A DNA stretch of 64,000 bases. Source: an uncultured Bacteroidota bacterium (GTDB lineage Bacteria > Bacteroidota > Bacteroidia > Flavobacteriales > Flavobacteriaceae). The notes beneath the pieces are model-generated. The model had not been told where the DNA came from. It saw only the letters and a program-made list of their open reading frames with translations, and did no database searches. Below are positions 35,409 to 44,794 of this stretch, piece after piece (position 1 is the stretch's first letter; every line of letters begins with the position of its first letter). Both the position numbers and the translations under genes were made by a program. The DNA is taken from assembly GCA_902604715.1 (NCBI GenBank), contig CACLAD010000003.1, positions 1 to 64,000 on the forward strand. Direction: 5' to 3'.

Positions 35409-36656
35409 ATGAAAAAAATATTCATTCTATTAAGCATCTTTTATTTGGTTGTGAATTTTACATTTTCACAATCATTAAATCCAGACTTAGTTAAGTCGAT
35501 TTCTTTTCAAAAACCGAACGATAATTTAGCCTCTAATCTTTTCATAGGAACCATGGGGGAAAGCTTTAAAATATCATTTGATATCCTGTCAGGATTCGAA
35601 TACGATTTATATTATAAAATTGAACATTGTGATTTTGACTGGGAAAAATCAGAGCTTTTAAAATCAGAATACTTGCAGGGATTCGATGATGTAAAAATTC
35701 AAAATTATTTTAGCAGTTTTAACACATATCAAATTTACACTCATTACAATATCAATTTTCCAAATCCAAACACGAGATTTAAAAAGTCTGGAAACTACAT
35801 TATTAAAATTCTCGACGAATTCGGTGAGGAATTATTTAGAAGAAAGTTTATACTTTATGAAAACCTGTCTACTGTTCAATCGGAAATTAAAAGGTCTAGA
35901 GATATTAAATTTATTAATGAAAAACAAGTTGTAAGTTTTGAAGTAAACCCAATGAATATTCAGTTTAACAACCCAGCTAAAACCGTTAAAATAAAAGTTT
36001 TTAAAAACAATGACTTGAATTACTCAATAGAAAATATTAAACCTCAATATAATTTGGGCAAAAAACTGATTTATAAGTATGACAATGAATTGAGTTTTTG
36101 GGGAGGAAATGAATATTTATACTTTGAAAATAAATTTGTTCGCAATACAAATATCAAAATTAGAGGTTTTGATCTAAATGATATATATAGCAACTACCTA
36201 TATACCGATATACCAAGAAAAAATAAAAAATATACTTATAATCCTGACATAAATGGAGGATTTTTATTTGATGTTAGTAATTCTTCAAATCCTGAATTTG
36301 AGGCAGATTATGTAAATGTCAATTTCTCCCTTAAAAAACCTGACATTATTGACAGTGAAACCAAAATTTATATAGTTGGTGATTTTAACAACCATGAAAT
36401 ATCAAAAAATTATGTTATGAGTTACAATCCTATTAATGAATTATACAAATCAATTATTAAATTAAAACAAGGCTTCTATAACTATAAATATGTAGCAGTA
36501 GACAGTAACAACGAAATAATTCATGGCAAAATTGACGGAAACTTTGACGAAACCGAAAACGAGTACAATGTAATAGTTTATTACCGTAATTATGGGGAGA
36601 GGTATGATAGAGTTGTGGGTTTTGGAAAAGGGCTATCACAATACATTACGAACTAA
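35409..36656 (+). CDS. Type IX secretion system Plug protein (DUF5103 family)
   Basis: The 415-residue secreted protein begins with a signal peptide (MKKIFILLSIFYLVVNFTFSQ). It matches the DUF5103 family, renamed T9SS plug protein. Typical segments are YKIEHCDFDWEKSELLKSEYLQGFDD (about residues 66-91) and HYNINFPNPNTRFKKSGNYIIKI, with a C-terminal second domain, KIYIVGDFNNHEI. In Flavobacterium johnsoniae the Plug closes the periplasmic side of the SprA translocon. It is divergent from nqrA and 27 nt before apaG. Confidence 0.88.
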   Translation: MKKIFILLSIFYLVVNFTFSQSLNPDLVKSISFQKPNDNLASNLFIGTMGESFKISFDILSGFEYDLYYKIEHCDFDWEKSELLKSEYLQGFDDVKIQNYFSSFNTYQIYTHYNINFPNPNTRFKKSGNYIIKILDEFGEELFRRKFILYENLSTVQSEIKRSRDIKFINEKQVVSFEVNPMNIQFNNPAKTVKIKVFKNNDLNYSIENIKPQYNLGKKLIYKYDNELSFWGGNEYLYFENKFVRNTNIKIRGFDLNDIYSNYLYTDIPRKNKKYTYNPDINGGFLFDVSNSSNPEFEADYVNVNFSLKKPDIIDSETKIYIVGDFNNHEISKNYVMSYNPINELYKSIIKLKQGFYNYKYVAVDSNNEIIHGKIDGNFDETENEYNVIVYYRNYGERYDRVVGFGKGLSQYITN

Positions 36657-36683
36657 AAAAATTCATTATTTTTACAGTAAATT

Positions 36684-37070
36684 ATGGTAACACAAATTAC
36701 TAAAGGCATTAAGATTTCAGTTGACACTTTTTTTCAAGGCACCTACTATAAAGAAAGGAAGCTTCACTATGCATTTGAGTATTCAATTTCTATTGAAAAC
36801 CAAAGCTCTGAGGTTGTACAACTCAATTCACGACACTGGGTAATATTAGATTCATTAAATAATGAGGAAGTTGTAAACGGGGAAGGAGTCATTGGTGAAA
36901 AACCAGTGATTAGACCTGGGCAGATACATAAATATAAGTCGGGATGTTTATTGGCTTCACCCTTTGGTGCAATGTATGGTTATTACAGAATGATTAATCT
37001 TAGTAACACCCAAAAGTTTAATGTCATTATTCCCTCTTTTAAATTAAGTGCACCATTTGCTATTAATTAA
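36684..37070 (+). CDS. apaG: ApaG (DUF525) protein
   Basis: The 128-residue protein is a single Ig-like ApaG domain. Motifs are YAFEYSISIENQSSEVVQL, SRHWVILDS, VVNGEGVIGEKPVIRPG and YKSGCLLASPFGAMYG. The family occurs in bacteria and in eukaryotic FBXO3/PDIP38 proteins, and its bacterial role (possibly metal- or phosphate-related) is unsettled. Length is normal. It lies between the T9SS Plug gene and pruA on the same strand. Confidence 0.95.
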   Translation: MVTQITKGIKISVDTFFQGTYYKERKLHYAFEYSISIENQSSEVVQLNSRHWVILDSLNNEEVVNGEGVIGEKPVIRPGQIHKYKSGCLLASPFGAMYGYYRMINLSNTQKFNVIIPSFKLSAPFAIN

Positions 37071-37117
37071 AAATAAGTTAAAAATTAGTTGTATTTTACC
37101 GGACCAAACAAATACTT

Positions 37118-38752
37118 ATGAGTACAGGTTTTTTTAAAGTTCCAAAAGCAAAAAATGAAATAGTAAAATCTTATCAACCAGGTTCACCTGAAAGAAAGGA
37201 AGTGATTGAGACCTATCAAAAAATGATGAGTTCTTTCACAGAAGTTCCAATGTATATCAATGGTAAGGATGTAAAATCCAAAAGCAAAAAAAACATCAAC
37301 CCTCCACATGATCACCAAAAGATAGTGGGTGAATATTATATCGCTGAACCTAAACATATTGATGCTGCAATTGACTCTGCGCTTGCGGCAAAAGAAAATT
37401 GGGAAAATATGTCCTGGGAAAATCGGTCTGCAATTTTTCTTAAGGCAGCCGAATTAATTTCTGGCCCATATAGATCAAAAATCAATGCCGCAACAATGAT
37501 AGGTCAATCAAAAACAGTGCATCAAGCAGAAATTGATTCAGCCTGTGAATTAATTGATTTTTTAAGGTTTAATGTTGAATATGTTACACAAATCTATAGC
37601 AATCAGCCAGAAAGTGATAGTGATGCGTGGAATAGAGTTGAATATAGACCTCTTGAAGGATTTGTTTATGCCGTAACTCCATTTAATTTTACCGCAATTG
37701 CAGGTAATTTACCAACCTGTATGGCTATGCTTGGAAATGTTGTTCTTTGGAAACCAAGTAGTACACAAATTTATTCAGCAAAAATTATAATTGATGTATT
37801 TAAAGAGGCAGGTTTGCCTGATGGAGTTATTAATGCGGTATACGGTAATGCATCTCTAATCACTGAAAAAGCTCTTTGTAGAAAAGAATTTAGTGGTCTT
37901 CATTTTACAGGCTCAACACCGGTTTTTAATAGTTTTTGGAAAACCATTGGTGAAAATATCTCTAACTACAATACATATCCTAAAATTGTTGGTGAGACCG
38001 GAGGTAAAGATTTTATTTTAGCTCACAAATCTGCCTACCCAAAACAAGTGTCTACAGCTATCACGAGAGGTGCTTTTGAGTTTCAAGGACAAAAGTGTAG
38101 CGCAGCTTCAAGGGGATATATTTCTAATTCCTTGTGGAGTGAAGTAAAAAAATATTTGCAGGATGATTTGGAATCAATCTCAATGGGTTCACCTGAAAAT
38201 TTTGAAAACTTTGTCACCTCTGTAATTGATGAAAAGTCATTTGACAAAATCACCTCATACATCAAAAATGCTAAATTAAGTAATGATGCAGAAGTAATTA
38301 TCGGGGGAAATTTTGATAAATCAAAAGGATATTTTATTGAACCAACTGTAATTCTTACAAAAGACCCCAATTATGTAACCATGCGTGAGGAAATTTTTGG
38401 ACCTTTGATGACCATATATGTTTACTCAGATGATAAATTTGAAGAAACTCTTAGACTCGTAGATAAAACCAGTGAATACGCTTTAACAGGTGCTATTTTA
38501 GCATCTGATAGATATATAGTTGAGAAAGCAACTATAGCACTAAAACACTCAGCTGGTAATTTTTATATAAATGATAAACCTACAGGAGCCGTAGTTGGAA
38601 AACAACCATTTGGTGGAGCTAGAGGATCCGGAACAAACGATAAGGCTGGAAGTATGCTTAACCTTTTAAGATGGGTTTCACCAAGATTAATAAAAGAAAC
38701 ATTTGTTACACCAACAGATTATAGATACCCATTTTTAGAAAAAATAGATTAG
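37118..38752 (+). CDS. pruA: L-glutamate gamma-semialdehyde dehydrogenase (delta-1-pyrroline-5-carboxylate dehydrogenase)
   Basis: The 544-residue NAD+-dependent enzyme performs the second step of proline catabolism, yielding glutamate. It is of the long, stand-alone P5CDH type. Motifs are the Rossmann segment FTGSTPVFNSFWKTIGEN, VGETGGKDFILAH with the catalytic glutamate, the catalytic cysteine in FQGQKCSAASRGY (about residues 323-335) and the C-terminal PFGGARGSGTNDKAG. The partner proline dehydrogenase is not in the window. Its stop interlocks with that of the Omp28-like gene in TTAG. Confidence 0.96.
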   Translation: MSTGFFKVPKAKNEIVKSYQPGSPERKEVIETYQKMMSSFTEVPMYINGKDVKSKSKKNINPPHDHQKIVGEYYIAEPKHIDAAIDSALAAKENWENMSWENRSAIFLKAAELISGPYRSKINAATMIGQSKTVHQAEIDSACELIDFLRFNVEYVTQIYSNQPESDSDAWNRVEYRPLEGFVYAVTPFNFTAIAGNLPTCMAMLGNVVLWKPSSTQIYSAKIIIDVFKEAGLPDGVINAVYGNASLITEKALCRKEFSGLHFTGSTPVFNSFWKTIGENISNYNTYPKIVGETGGKDFILAHKSAYPKQVSTAITRGAFEFQGQKCSAASRGYISNSLWSEVKKYLQDDLESISMGSPENFENFVTSVIDEKSFDKITSYIKNAKLSNDAEVIIGGNFDKSKGYFIEPTVILTKDPNYVTMREEIFGPLMTIYVYSDDKFEETLRLVDKTSEYALTGAILASDRYIVEKATIALKHSAGNFYINDKPTGAVVGKQPFGGARGSGTNDKAGSMLNLLRWVSPRLIKETFVTPTDYRYPFLEKID

Positions 38753-39780
38753 TTAAAATCCTGAAATTCAGTTGCAACTGCTGTTTGTGAGTTTATCGAT
38801 GTATTATCTGAGTTTACAACAAAAGCAACAATGTAAGAACTATCAATTTGAATTTCTGAATTTAAAATATCAAATGAAAAGGTTTTTGTAATATCATCAA
38901 ATGGCTGTGTATCATCAAAATTATCACCTAGAATATTAGTAAAGCTATGAACTAGAACATCATTGTGAACATAATCTTCAATTGGATTTCCCATTTCATA
39001 AAAATAGCTAGTATCATCGTAGTTCAAATAATTTGCCTGATCCGCAATCAATCCATTTTCGGTTAGGTACACGACTAACTTGTGATTTGTCATAGCATAT
39101 GAAGAAACAAAGCGAATACTAACATTCAAATTATTGCCCTCAATATGACTATCTATCGATATCGCCAAGTTATTATGTAAATTAACGATGTCATCTAGAA
39201 AATTTAATTCATACGGATCAATCCATTCAGTTGTTCTATTGATCCTCGACTCTGGTAATCCGAAAGGCCCTAATGCACTTGTTAACTCCTGTTCTTGAGG
39301 TAAAGTAAATTGATCATTTTGATGAGTTGCAACAACAGAAATATTTTCAGGATACACTTGTCGGGCTTGCTCTATAGCTAATTTAACTGGGGGACAATAT
39401 CCACACCAAGTACCAGTGAAATCTTCCATTAGTACTTTGTTAAGGGGATTGACTACACTATAATCAATTTCTTCAGTAATATATATTTGTCCATTGATCG
39501 TATATTCAGCATATACACTATGATTACCAATTTCATCGTGAGTAATATGATTGTCTAAAATTTCTAATCCATCAACAAAAAAAATTGAGATATCTGTGAT
39601 TTCATTTTGACTTTGATCAAAGACATGAAATTCAATGTTTTGGCCAGGAATGTATGAGCTTTTAAGATTAATACCAGAAACTATCTCAGGCTCTGAGGTT
39701 AGATCTGAAAAATCTTCACGATCACTACAAGAAAATAGCAGAAATACAATGGTAAAAAATTTTAAAAATTTTGTTTTCAT
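38749..39780 (-). CDS. Omp28-related lipoprotein with thioredoxin-like CxxC
   Basis: The 343-residue protein has a lipoprotein signal (MKTKFLKFFTIVFLLFSC, Cys18). A beta-sandwich region follows (about residues 30-110), then an Omp28-type thioredoxin-like domain with MEDFTGTWCGYCPPVKLAIEQA (CxxC at 126-129). The C-terminal part matches the Omp28 extension. Omp28 proteins are outer-membrane-associated in Porphyromonas; a thiol-disulfide role is suggested by the motif but not shown. It is divergent from a TlpA-family gene, and a related Omp28 fusion lies at 42765. Confidence 0.88.
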   Translation of the reverse strand: MKTKFLKFFTIVFLLFSCSDREDFSDLTSEPEIVSGINLKSSYIPGQNIEFHVFDQSQNEITDISIFFVDGLEILDNHITHDEIGNHSVYAEYTINGQIYITEEIDYSVVNPLNKVLMEDFTGTWCGYCPPVKLAIEQARQVYPENISVVATHQNDQFTLPQEQELTSALGPFGLPESRINRTTEWIDPYELNFLDDIVNLHNNLAISIDSHIEGNNLNVSIRFVSSYAMTNHKLVVYLTENGLIADQANYLNYDDTSYFYEMGNPIEDYVHNDVLVHSFTNILGDNFDDTQPFDDITKTFSFDILNSEIQIDSSYIVAFVVNSDNTSINSQTAVATEFQDFN

Positions 39781-39793
39781 ACCTAAACAAATC

Positions 39794-39801
39794 CAAATTT
39801 A
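39794..39801 (-). promoter_or_regulatory. -7 promoter element for the Omp28-like lipoprotein gene
   Basis: The minus strand reads TAAATTTG, matching TAnnTTTG, 13 nt before the start codon at 39780. Confidence 0.45.
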
Positions 39802-39858
39802 CATATTTTAGAAATTAAATTAACGATAATAAAAAAGAAAGTATATTTACAAATGTTT

Positions 39859-40347
39859 ATGAAAAGAATCTTATTTTTTTTAATACTATCAATTTCCTTA
39901 TCAGCATATTCACAAAAGAGTATCCCAAATATAAGCTTGAGTGATTTTGAAGGCGAAAAAACTAAAATTTTTGAAGTTATTGATGAAAATCAAATTACTA
40001 TAATTTCACTTTGGGCGACATGGTGTGTTCCTTGCATTAAAGAACTTGACGCAATAAATGAAGTTTATGAAGATTGGAAAGATGAATTAGATTTTAATCT
40101 TGTAGCGATCAGCGTTGATGATAGCAGATCAGTCAGAAGAGCAAAAGCGCTTGTAAATGGAAAGTCCTGGCCCTATGAAATATATTTAGATACTAATCAA
40201 GATTTTAAAAGAGCTCTTGGAACATCATTTATTCCCCAAACTCTCATAGTAAAAAACAAAAAGATATTATATCAACACATAGGCTACCAGCCTGGTGATG
40301 AGGATTATCTTTTTGAAAAACTAAACACTTATGCAGATTCAAATTAA
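39859..40347 (+). CDS. TlpA/ResA-type periplasmic thioredoxin
   Basis: The protein of about 162 residues has a signal peptide (MKRILFFLILSISLSAYSQ) and a thioredoxin fold with the active site LWATWCVPCIKELDAI (Cys56 and Cys59) and the cis-proline loop GTSFIPQTLIVKN. It should reduce disulfides of exported proteins. I prefer ATG 39859 over 39853 (two residues longer) because the signal then starts MKR. Its end overlaps the DUF6029-like gene by 17 bp, so the two are coupled. Confidence 0.92.
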   Translation: MKRILFFLILSISLSAYSQKSIPNISLSDFEGEKTKIFEVIDENQITIISLWATWCVPCIKELDAINEVYEDWKDELDFNLVAISVDDSRSVRRAKALVNGKSWPYEIYLDTNQDFKRALGTSFIPQTLIVKNKKILYQHIGYQPGDEDYLFEKLNTYADSN

Positions 40348-41980
40348 ATTATTAGTGATTTTTATTTTTTTATTCCTTACAGCTCTTTCTCAAGAGAACA
40401 CATATATTTATGGGAGTTTTGAAAGTAACTCTCAATACTTACATGATGATGAAGGTTTAAATTTTTATTCACCTTCCGATAATTTTCGTTCTAACAATTA
40501 CTTAAAAGTAGATTTTCAAACTGGAAATTTTTCATATGGAATTCAATATGAAAGCTATTTTCCCAGCGCATTATTGGGTTATTCTGAAATATTTGATAAT
40601 AATGATGGAATAGCTCAATATTATATGAAATATGAAAATAAAAATAGTGAAATCTCTGTAGGTTCATTTTATGAACAATTTGGAAATGGGCTTATTTTTA
40701 GAGCATGGGAGGACAGGCAACTTGGTATTAATAATTCCCTTCGAGGAATTAGATATAAATTTAATCCATCAAAAGAAGTACAAATTTCAGGCATTCATGG
40801 AAAGCAGCGATTTGGTTTTGAGTATTCAAATTCTGTGATTTCAGGAATTGATTCTAATATTGATATTTCTGGAATTTTAAAACTCAATAATTTTGGTTTT
40901 AATTTTGGTCTTAGCCATTTAAACAGATATCAAAAATTAAATGCTGGATTTGGCGAACCTGAAAATGTTCAGATAGCAGGAGCCCGTTTTGACCTATTCT
41001 ATAAAGATTTTTATGTTAATGCCGAATTAGCAAAAAAAGGTAAGGATGTTATTGCAAACGAAGGTGAAATATTATCTCAAAGAAAGTATGATGGTACAGC
41101 ATTACAAATTGATTTTGGGTATTCAAAAAAGGGATTTGGAATAAACAGTACAGTTAGAAGACTTGAAAATTTTAATTTCTACAGCGATAAGTTAGCTGAG
41201 GGAAATATTTATAACCAAAAAATATTAAGCTTTGTTCCTGCTCTTACAAAGCAGCAAGATTATTTGTTAACGAATATATATGTATATAATTCACAACCCA
41301 GTTTAGTCATAAATAACATTGAAAAAAGGGTTGGAGAAATAGGATTTCAAAATGACATATTTTATTCTTTTAAAAAGGAAAGTTTTCTTGGAAAATATAG
41401 GACTAAATTGGCATTAAACTTATCTTATTGGGGTGCAATTGGGGCTGAATTTATGGATGATGAATCTTATAATGTTGATTTTGTAGGAAAAGGAAAGAAA
41501 TATTACCAAGACTTTAATATTGAAGTAAAAAACAGATGGAACAAAAGGCTCAGCAGTACAATAACTTTTCTTAATCTATCGATAGACAAAGGTGTTACCC
41601 TTGGAGGACCGGTTGGTGTTGACGGTAATATTGATGCTCAAGTTGGTGTTTTTGAACTAAATATCAAAGATAGTAAAGAAAGAAATAATCGATTTGTTTT
41701 ACAGCATTTGTGGACCAAGGAAGACAGAAAAGAATGGATGGGTTTTGTCTATGAAATAAGTATAAATAATAATGTAAATTTTTTCTTATCTGATCTTTGG
41801 AATTATGGAAGTTCTGACAAGCTTCACTATTATAATTTTGGAGGGAGCTACTCTAAAGGAAGTACACTATTGAGTGCCAACTATGGCAGACAAAGAGGTG
41901 GACTTATTTGTGTGGGTGGAGTTTGTCGTTTTGTTCCAGAAAGTAATGGCTATAACCTGAGTTTATCCTACTCTTTTTAG
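40331..41980 (+). CDS. Secreted DUF6029-like protein, probable outer-membrane beta-barrel
   Basis: The 549-residue product has a signal peptide (MQIQIKLLVIFIFLFLTALSQ). It contains many alternating amphipathic beta strands rich in Tyr, Phe, Asn and Gly, ending in an aromatic residue (SLSYSF), as outer-membrane barrels do. The segments SVGSFYEQFGNGLIFRAWEDR and GIRYKFNPSKEVQISGIHGKQRFG fit Bacteroidota DUF6029 proteins. The function is unknown. Its coupling to the TlpA-like gene and closeness to Omp28 genes suggest an envelope thiol or transport partnership. Confidence 0.78.
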   Translation: MQIQIKLLVIFIFLFLTALSQENTYIYGSFESNSQYLHDDEGLNFYSPSDNFRSNNYLKVDFQTGNFSYGIQYESYFPSALLGYSEIFDNNDGIAQYYMKYENKNSEISVGSFYEQFGNGLIFRAWEDRQLGINNSLRGIRYKFNPSKEVQISGIHGKQRFGFEYSNSVISGIDSNIDISGILKLNNFGFNFGLSHLNRYQKLNAGFGEPENVQIAGARFDLFYKDFYVNAELAKKGKDVIANEGEILSQRKYDGTALQIDFGYSKKGFGINSTVRRLENFNFYSDKLAEGNIYNQKILSFVPALTKQQDYLLTNIYVYNSQPSLVINNIEKRVGEIGFQNDIFYSFKKESFLGKYRTKLALNLSYWGAIGAEFMDDESYNVDFVGKGKKYYQDFNIEVKNRWNKRLSSTITFLNLSIDKGVTLGGPVGVDGNIDAQVGVFELNIKDSKERNNRFVLQHLWTKEDRKEWMGFVYEISINNNVNFFLSDLWNYGSSDKLHYYNFGGSYSKGSTLLSANYGRQRGGLICVGGVCRFVPESNGYNLSLSYSF

Positions 41981-42720
41981 GGAATCAAAATTTTCTTCGA
42001 AAATTTAATGTTGTCTTTTGTTTCAAAATTTAGTATGAGAGTCTTATGAGCGAAAGATGAAAAATCAATAAAGTTATCTCCAATTAATATATTTTTATCT
42101 AAGATCTTTTTACCATGAATATTATATATAGATATAAACATATTTTCCATAGAAATAATATTAAGCTGATTATCATTAAAACGGAAATTGGTAATTAAAC
42201 TATCAAACTCATTTAATCCAAGATTGGAGGAATAAAGATAATTTACTCTATAATCTGTTTGGAGTTCAGGAATACTTACAACTTCATCACCATTTTGATC
42301 CACCATGAAAAAACGAAATGAATATTCAACTGGACTTGTACCGTCACCTGGGTCTTGATTAAAAAAATGATCACCCGAAGAAATCTGGGTTTCACCAGAT
42401 TGAATTGAAACATATCCCCCAAGTGGATATTGAGTAAATAAATCGACACCATTATAACATTCCCCAAAGCAAAACTCCATTCCAGCACCATCGGTCCCTG
42501 AGATTAGGGTTAATTCTGCTCTTAAAAAAATTTCTTCACCTGTTAAATTTCTAACAAAAAAATTAAAACTGGCATCCGAAAATTCAATTGAATCGAATTC
42601 CAATGTTTCATTGTCAGCAATAACAAAACCATCTGAATCTTCAATAATAAAAGCATTTTCGATTTGGGCGTAAATATTAATCGAAATTATGAATGAAAGT
42701 ATTGAAATTAATAATCTCAT
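41977..42720 (-). CDS. Secreted protein with T9SS-type C-terminal sorting domain
   Basis: The 247-residue protein has a signal peptide (MRLLISILSFIISINIYAQ), one beta-rich domain with a Cys pair (MEFCFGECYNGVDLF, about residues 81-95), and a C-terminal beta domain. That domain (ISIYNIHGKKILDKNI, then LILNFETKDNIKFSKKILIP) resembles the T9SS type A sorting signal. It is likely surface-exposed or released. No enzymatic motif is visible, and the cysteines may form a disulfide. It shares a TTAG stop overlap with the DUF6029-like gene. Confidence 0.8.
   Translation of the reverse strand: MRLLISILSFIISINIYAQIENAFIIEDSDGFVIADNETLEFDSIEFSDASFNFFVRNLTGEEIFLRAELTLISGTDGAGMEFCFGECYNGVDLFTQYPLGGYVSIQSGETQISSGDHFFNQDPGDGTSPVEYSFRFFMVDQNGDEVVSIPELQTDYRVNYLYSSNLGLNEFDSLITNFRFNDNQLNIISMENMFISIYNIHGKKILDKNILIGDNFIDFSSFAHKTLILNFETKDNIKFSKKILIP
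41988..42006. terminator. Weak bidirectional hairpin at a convergent junction
   Basis: AAATTTTC/GAAAATTT form a perfect 8-bp stem with a 3-nt loop, 8 bp past the DUF6029-like stop. It is AT-rich and has no following T-run, so termination here is only possible. Confidence 0.25.
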
Positions 42721-42746
42721 AATTGTTTAAAAGTTCTTTATATTAG

Positions 42747-42754
42747 CAAATATA
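42747..42754 (-). promoter_or_regulatory. -7 promoter element for the T9SS cargo gene
   Basis: The minus strand reads TATATTTG, matching TAnnTTTG, 26 nt before the start at 42720. Confidence 0.4.
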
Positions 42755-42764
42755 ACTCTTTGAT

Positions 42765-44675
42765 ATGAACGTGAGAAACTTACTAATATTTTTAATTTTT
42801 TTATTTTTTTTAAAAGTTCACTCACAATCCATTGTTTCTACTGAACCTGAGAATAAAAAAGCCATTGTTGAAGAATCAACTGGAATTCACTGTGGATATT
42901 GCCCAGAAGGACATGCAATAATTAATAATTCTATTTCTCAGTACCCAGATCAAGTTTTGGTGATTAAATACCATTATGGTACATATGCTTGGGATTGTGA
43001 TCCAAATGGAGGTCACGACTTTGAAAATCAATTTGCAATTGATTTGGCAAACCAGGCTTACGCCTCTGCACAGCCAGCAGCATCGATAAATAGAACTGTA
43101 TTCGGAGCTAGCGGTCAAACTGCAATTAGCAGAGGGTCTTGGGCGCAGGAAATAACCAATATCGTTCAGCAACCAGCATATGTAAATCTAGGTGTTGAGG
43201 CATCTATCTCAGGGAGTCAGTTAAATGTAAAAGTTGAAGCATATTATACCGATAACAGTCCTGCAGATACCAACAGGTTGATAATAGCCTTAACACAGGA
43301 CGGAACAGTTGGTCCCCAAAGTGGTGCCACATACAACCCAAGCTTTATTGTTTCAGATGCGCCAAATACGAATTATGCGCACAATGAGTATGATTATCTT
43401 CATATGGACAGGCTGGTTCATATGCTAACAGGAATTAATGGTGAGCCTCTTAATAATACATCTGCGGGGACTTTTATTGAAAGATGCTATTCTTATGACA
43501 TACCCTCATATTATAATGATGCCATTGTTGATTTGCAGGAACTTAAAGTAACTGCTTATATAGCGGAATCTAACAACGACATAATTAATGGTGCTCAAAC
43601 CACTGCCTTGATAAGTTCAGATGCAATTTGTCAGCCTAATGAATATGAGATTTTTATTTCGGAAATAAATGAGCCAAGCGGTATCGTAGTTTCAGAAGAT
43701 GGTGAAAATGATGTTGAAATCACTATTACAAATTTAAGTGATGAAGTTATTCCAGCTAACTCAATTACAGTTTGGTATAATATAAATGGTAATTACTTCT
43801 CTGAAATTTACCCATACTCTATCACATCTGGCGCTACAATAAGTCATACCTTTTCAGAAACTATTAATTTATCCGAAATCGATGGTATATTTTTGGTTGA
43901 ATCTGGTATTGAGTCATCATACGATACTTATTTGGATAATAATTCAATACAAATAGAAGCTGAAATGTATTCTTATTGTACCCCCTCATTAAACTGTTCT
44001 TTGGGTGATGGTTTTCAAAATTTTAGTTTTGCTGATATTAATAATGACTCCGGCTGTGAAGGTTACGGAGATTTTATTGACATTTCAACTGACGTTATAC
44101 AAGGTGATTCCTACAGCTTATCCTTTACAACTGGTTATGGTACTCAGGTAATAAGAGTCTGGATTGATTACAACGATGATCTTTATTTCAGTATGGATGA
44201 ATTGATAGTCGACCAATTTATTATAGCTCAAGGTTCAGGCGCTGGTTCATTCACTGCAACAACAGAAACAATAATTCCTGTAAATGCTCCAGTAGGCGAA
44301 CATTTACTCAGAATTAAATCTGCTTGGAATCAATATGTTCCCGATGATCCATGTGGAATAACAAATTATGGTGAAACAGAAGATTACACTATTAACATAG
44401 TTGAAAGTTTAAGTTTAAACGACATTAGCATTTTAGAAAATATTACAATTTTCCCAAATCCATCAAATGGCAGTTTTAATATTAGAATTTATGAGAAAGC
44501 TGTAAATTATGAAGTATTTAATCTCATTGGTCAAAGAATTTCAAAAGGTAAATTAAATGTTGGAGAAAATTTAATAGACCTGATAAATCATCAAGACGGA
44601 ATTTATATATTAAAACTCCAAGCTGATGACGGTCAAAAAACAAGCTATAAGCTGATTAAGAATTCTCAATTTTGA
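42765..44675 (+). CDS. T9SS-exported Omp28/GEVED multidomain protein with CxxC
   Basis: The 636-residue protein has a signal peptide (about residues 1-21) and an Omp28-type thioredoxin-like domain with the CGYC motif at residues 43-46 (EESTGIHCGYCPEGHA). A beta-sandwich region covers about 295-400. A GEVED domain (about 410-545) follows, with CEGYGDFIDISTDVIQGDSY, RVWIDYNDD and TNYGETEDYTINI. The T9SS type A sorting domain (about 560-636) reads ITIFPNPSNGSFNI and DGIYILKLQADDG. It is probably a cell-surface protein; redox activity is plausible but unproven. Confidence 0.87.
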   Translation: MNVRNLLIFLIFLFFLKVHSQSIVSTEPENKKAIVEESTGIHCGYCPEGHAIINNSISQYPDQVLVIKYHYGTYAWDCDPNGGHDFENQFAIDLANQAYASAQPAASINRTVFGASGQTAISRGSWAQEITNIVQQPAYVNLGVEASISGSQLNVKVEAYYTDNSPADTNRLIIALTQDGTVGPQSGATYNPSFIVSDAPNTNYAHNEYDYLHMDRLVHMLTGINGEPLNNTSAGTFIERCYSYDIPSYYNDAIVDLQELKVTAYIAESNNDIINGAQTTALISSDAICQPNEYEIFISEINEPSGIVVSEDGENDVEITITNLSDEVIPANSITVWYNINGNYFSEIYPYSITSGATISHTFSETINLSEIDGIFLVESGIESSYDTYLDNNSIQIEAEMYSYCTPSLNCSLGDGFQNFSFADINNDSGCEGYGDFIDISTDVIQGDSYSLSFTTGYGTQVIRVWIDYNDDLYFSMDELIVDQFIIAQGSGAGSFTATTETIIPVNAPVGEHLLRIKSAWNQYVPDDPCGITNYGETEDYTINIVESLSLNDISILENITIFPNPSNGSFNIRIYEKAVNYEVFNLIGQRISKGKLNVGENLIDLINHQDGIYILKLQADDGQKTSYKLIKNSQF

Positions 44676-44794
44676 TTTACCACATAAATTAATATGACAG
44701 TTTGCAATAATATTTTTGAAAGATGATATTTAATCTATGAAATGATTGGAATTTTTGGTCTAATATTTGTTTTAAGTTTATATAATTTATTTAC

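Noticed and set aside
44676-44794. 119-bp gap before the M36 gene as an RNA gene or riboswitch
   Set aside because: Only AT-rich sequence with one TATTTTTG box at 44711; no stable paired structure seen.
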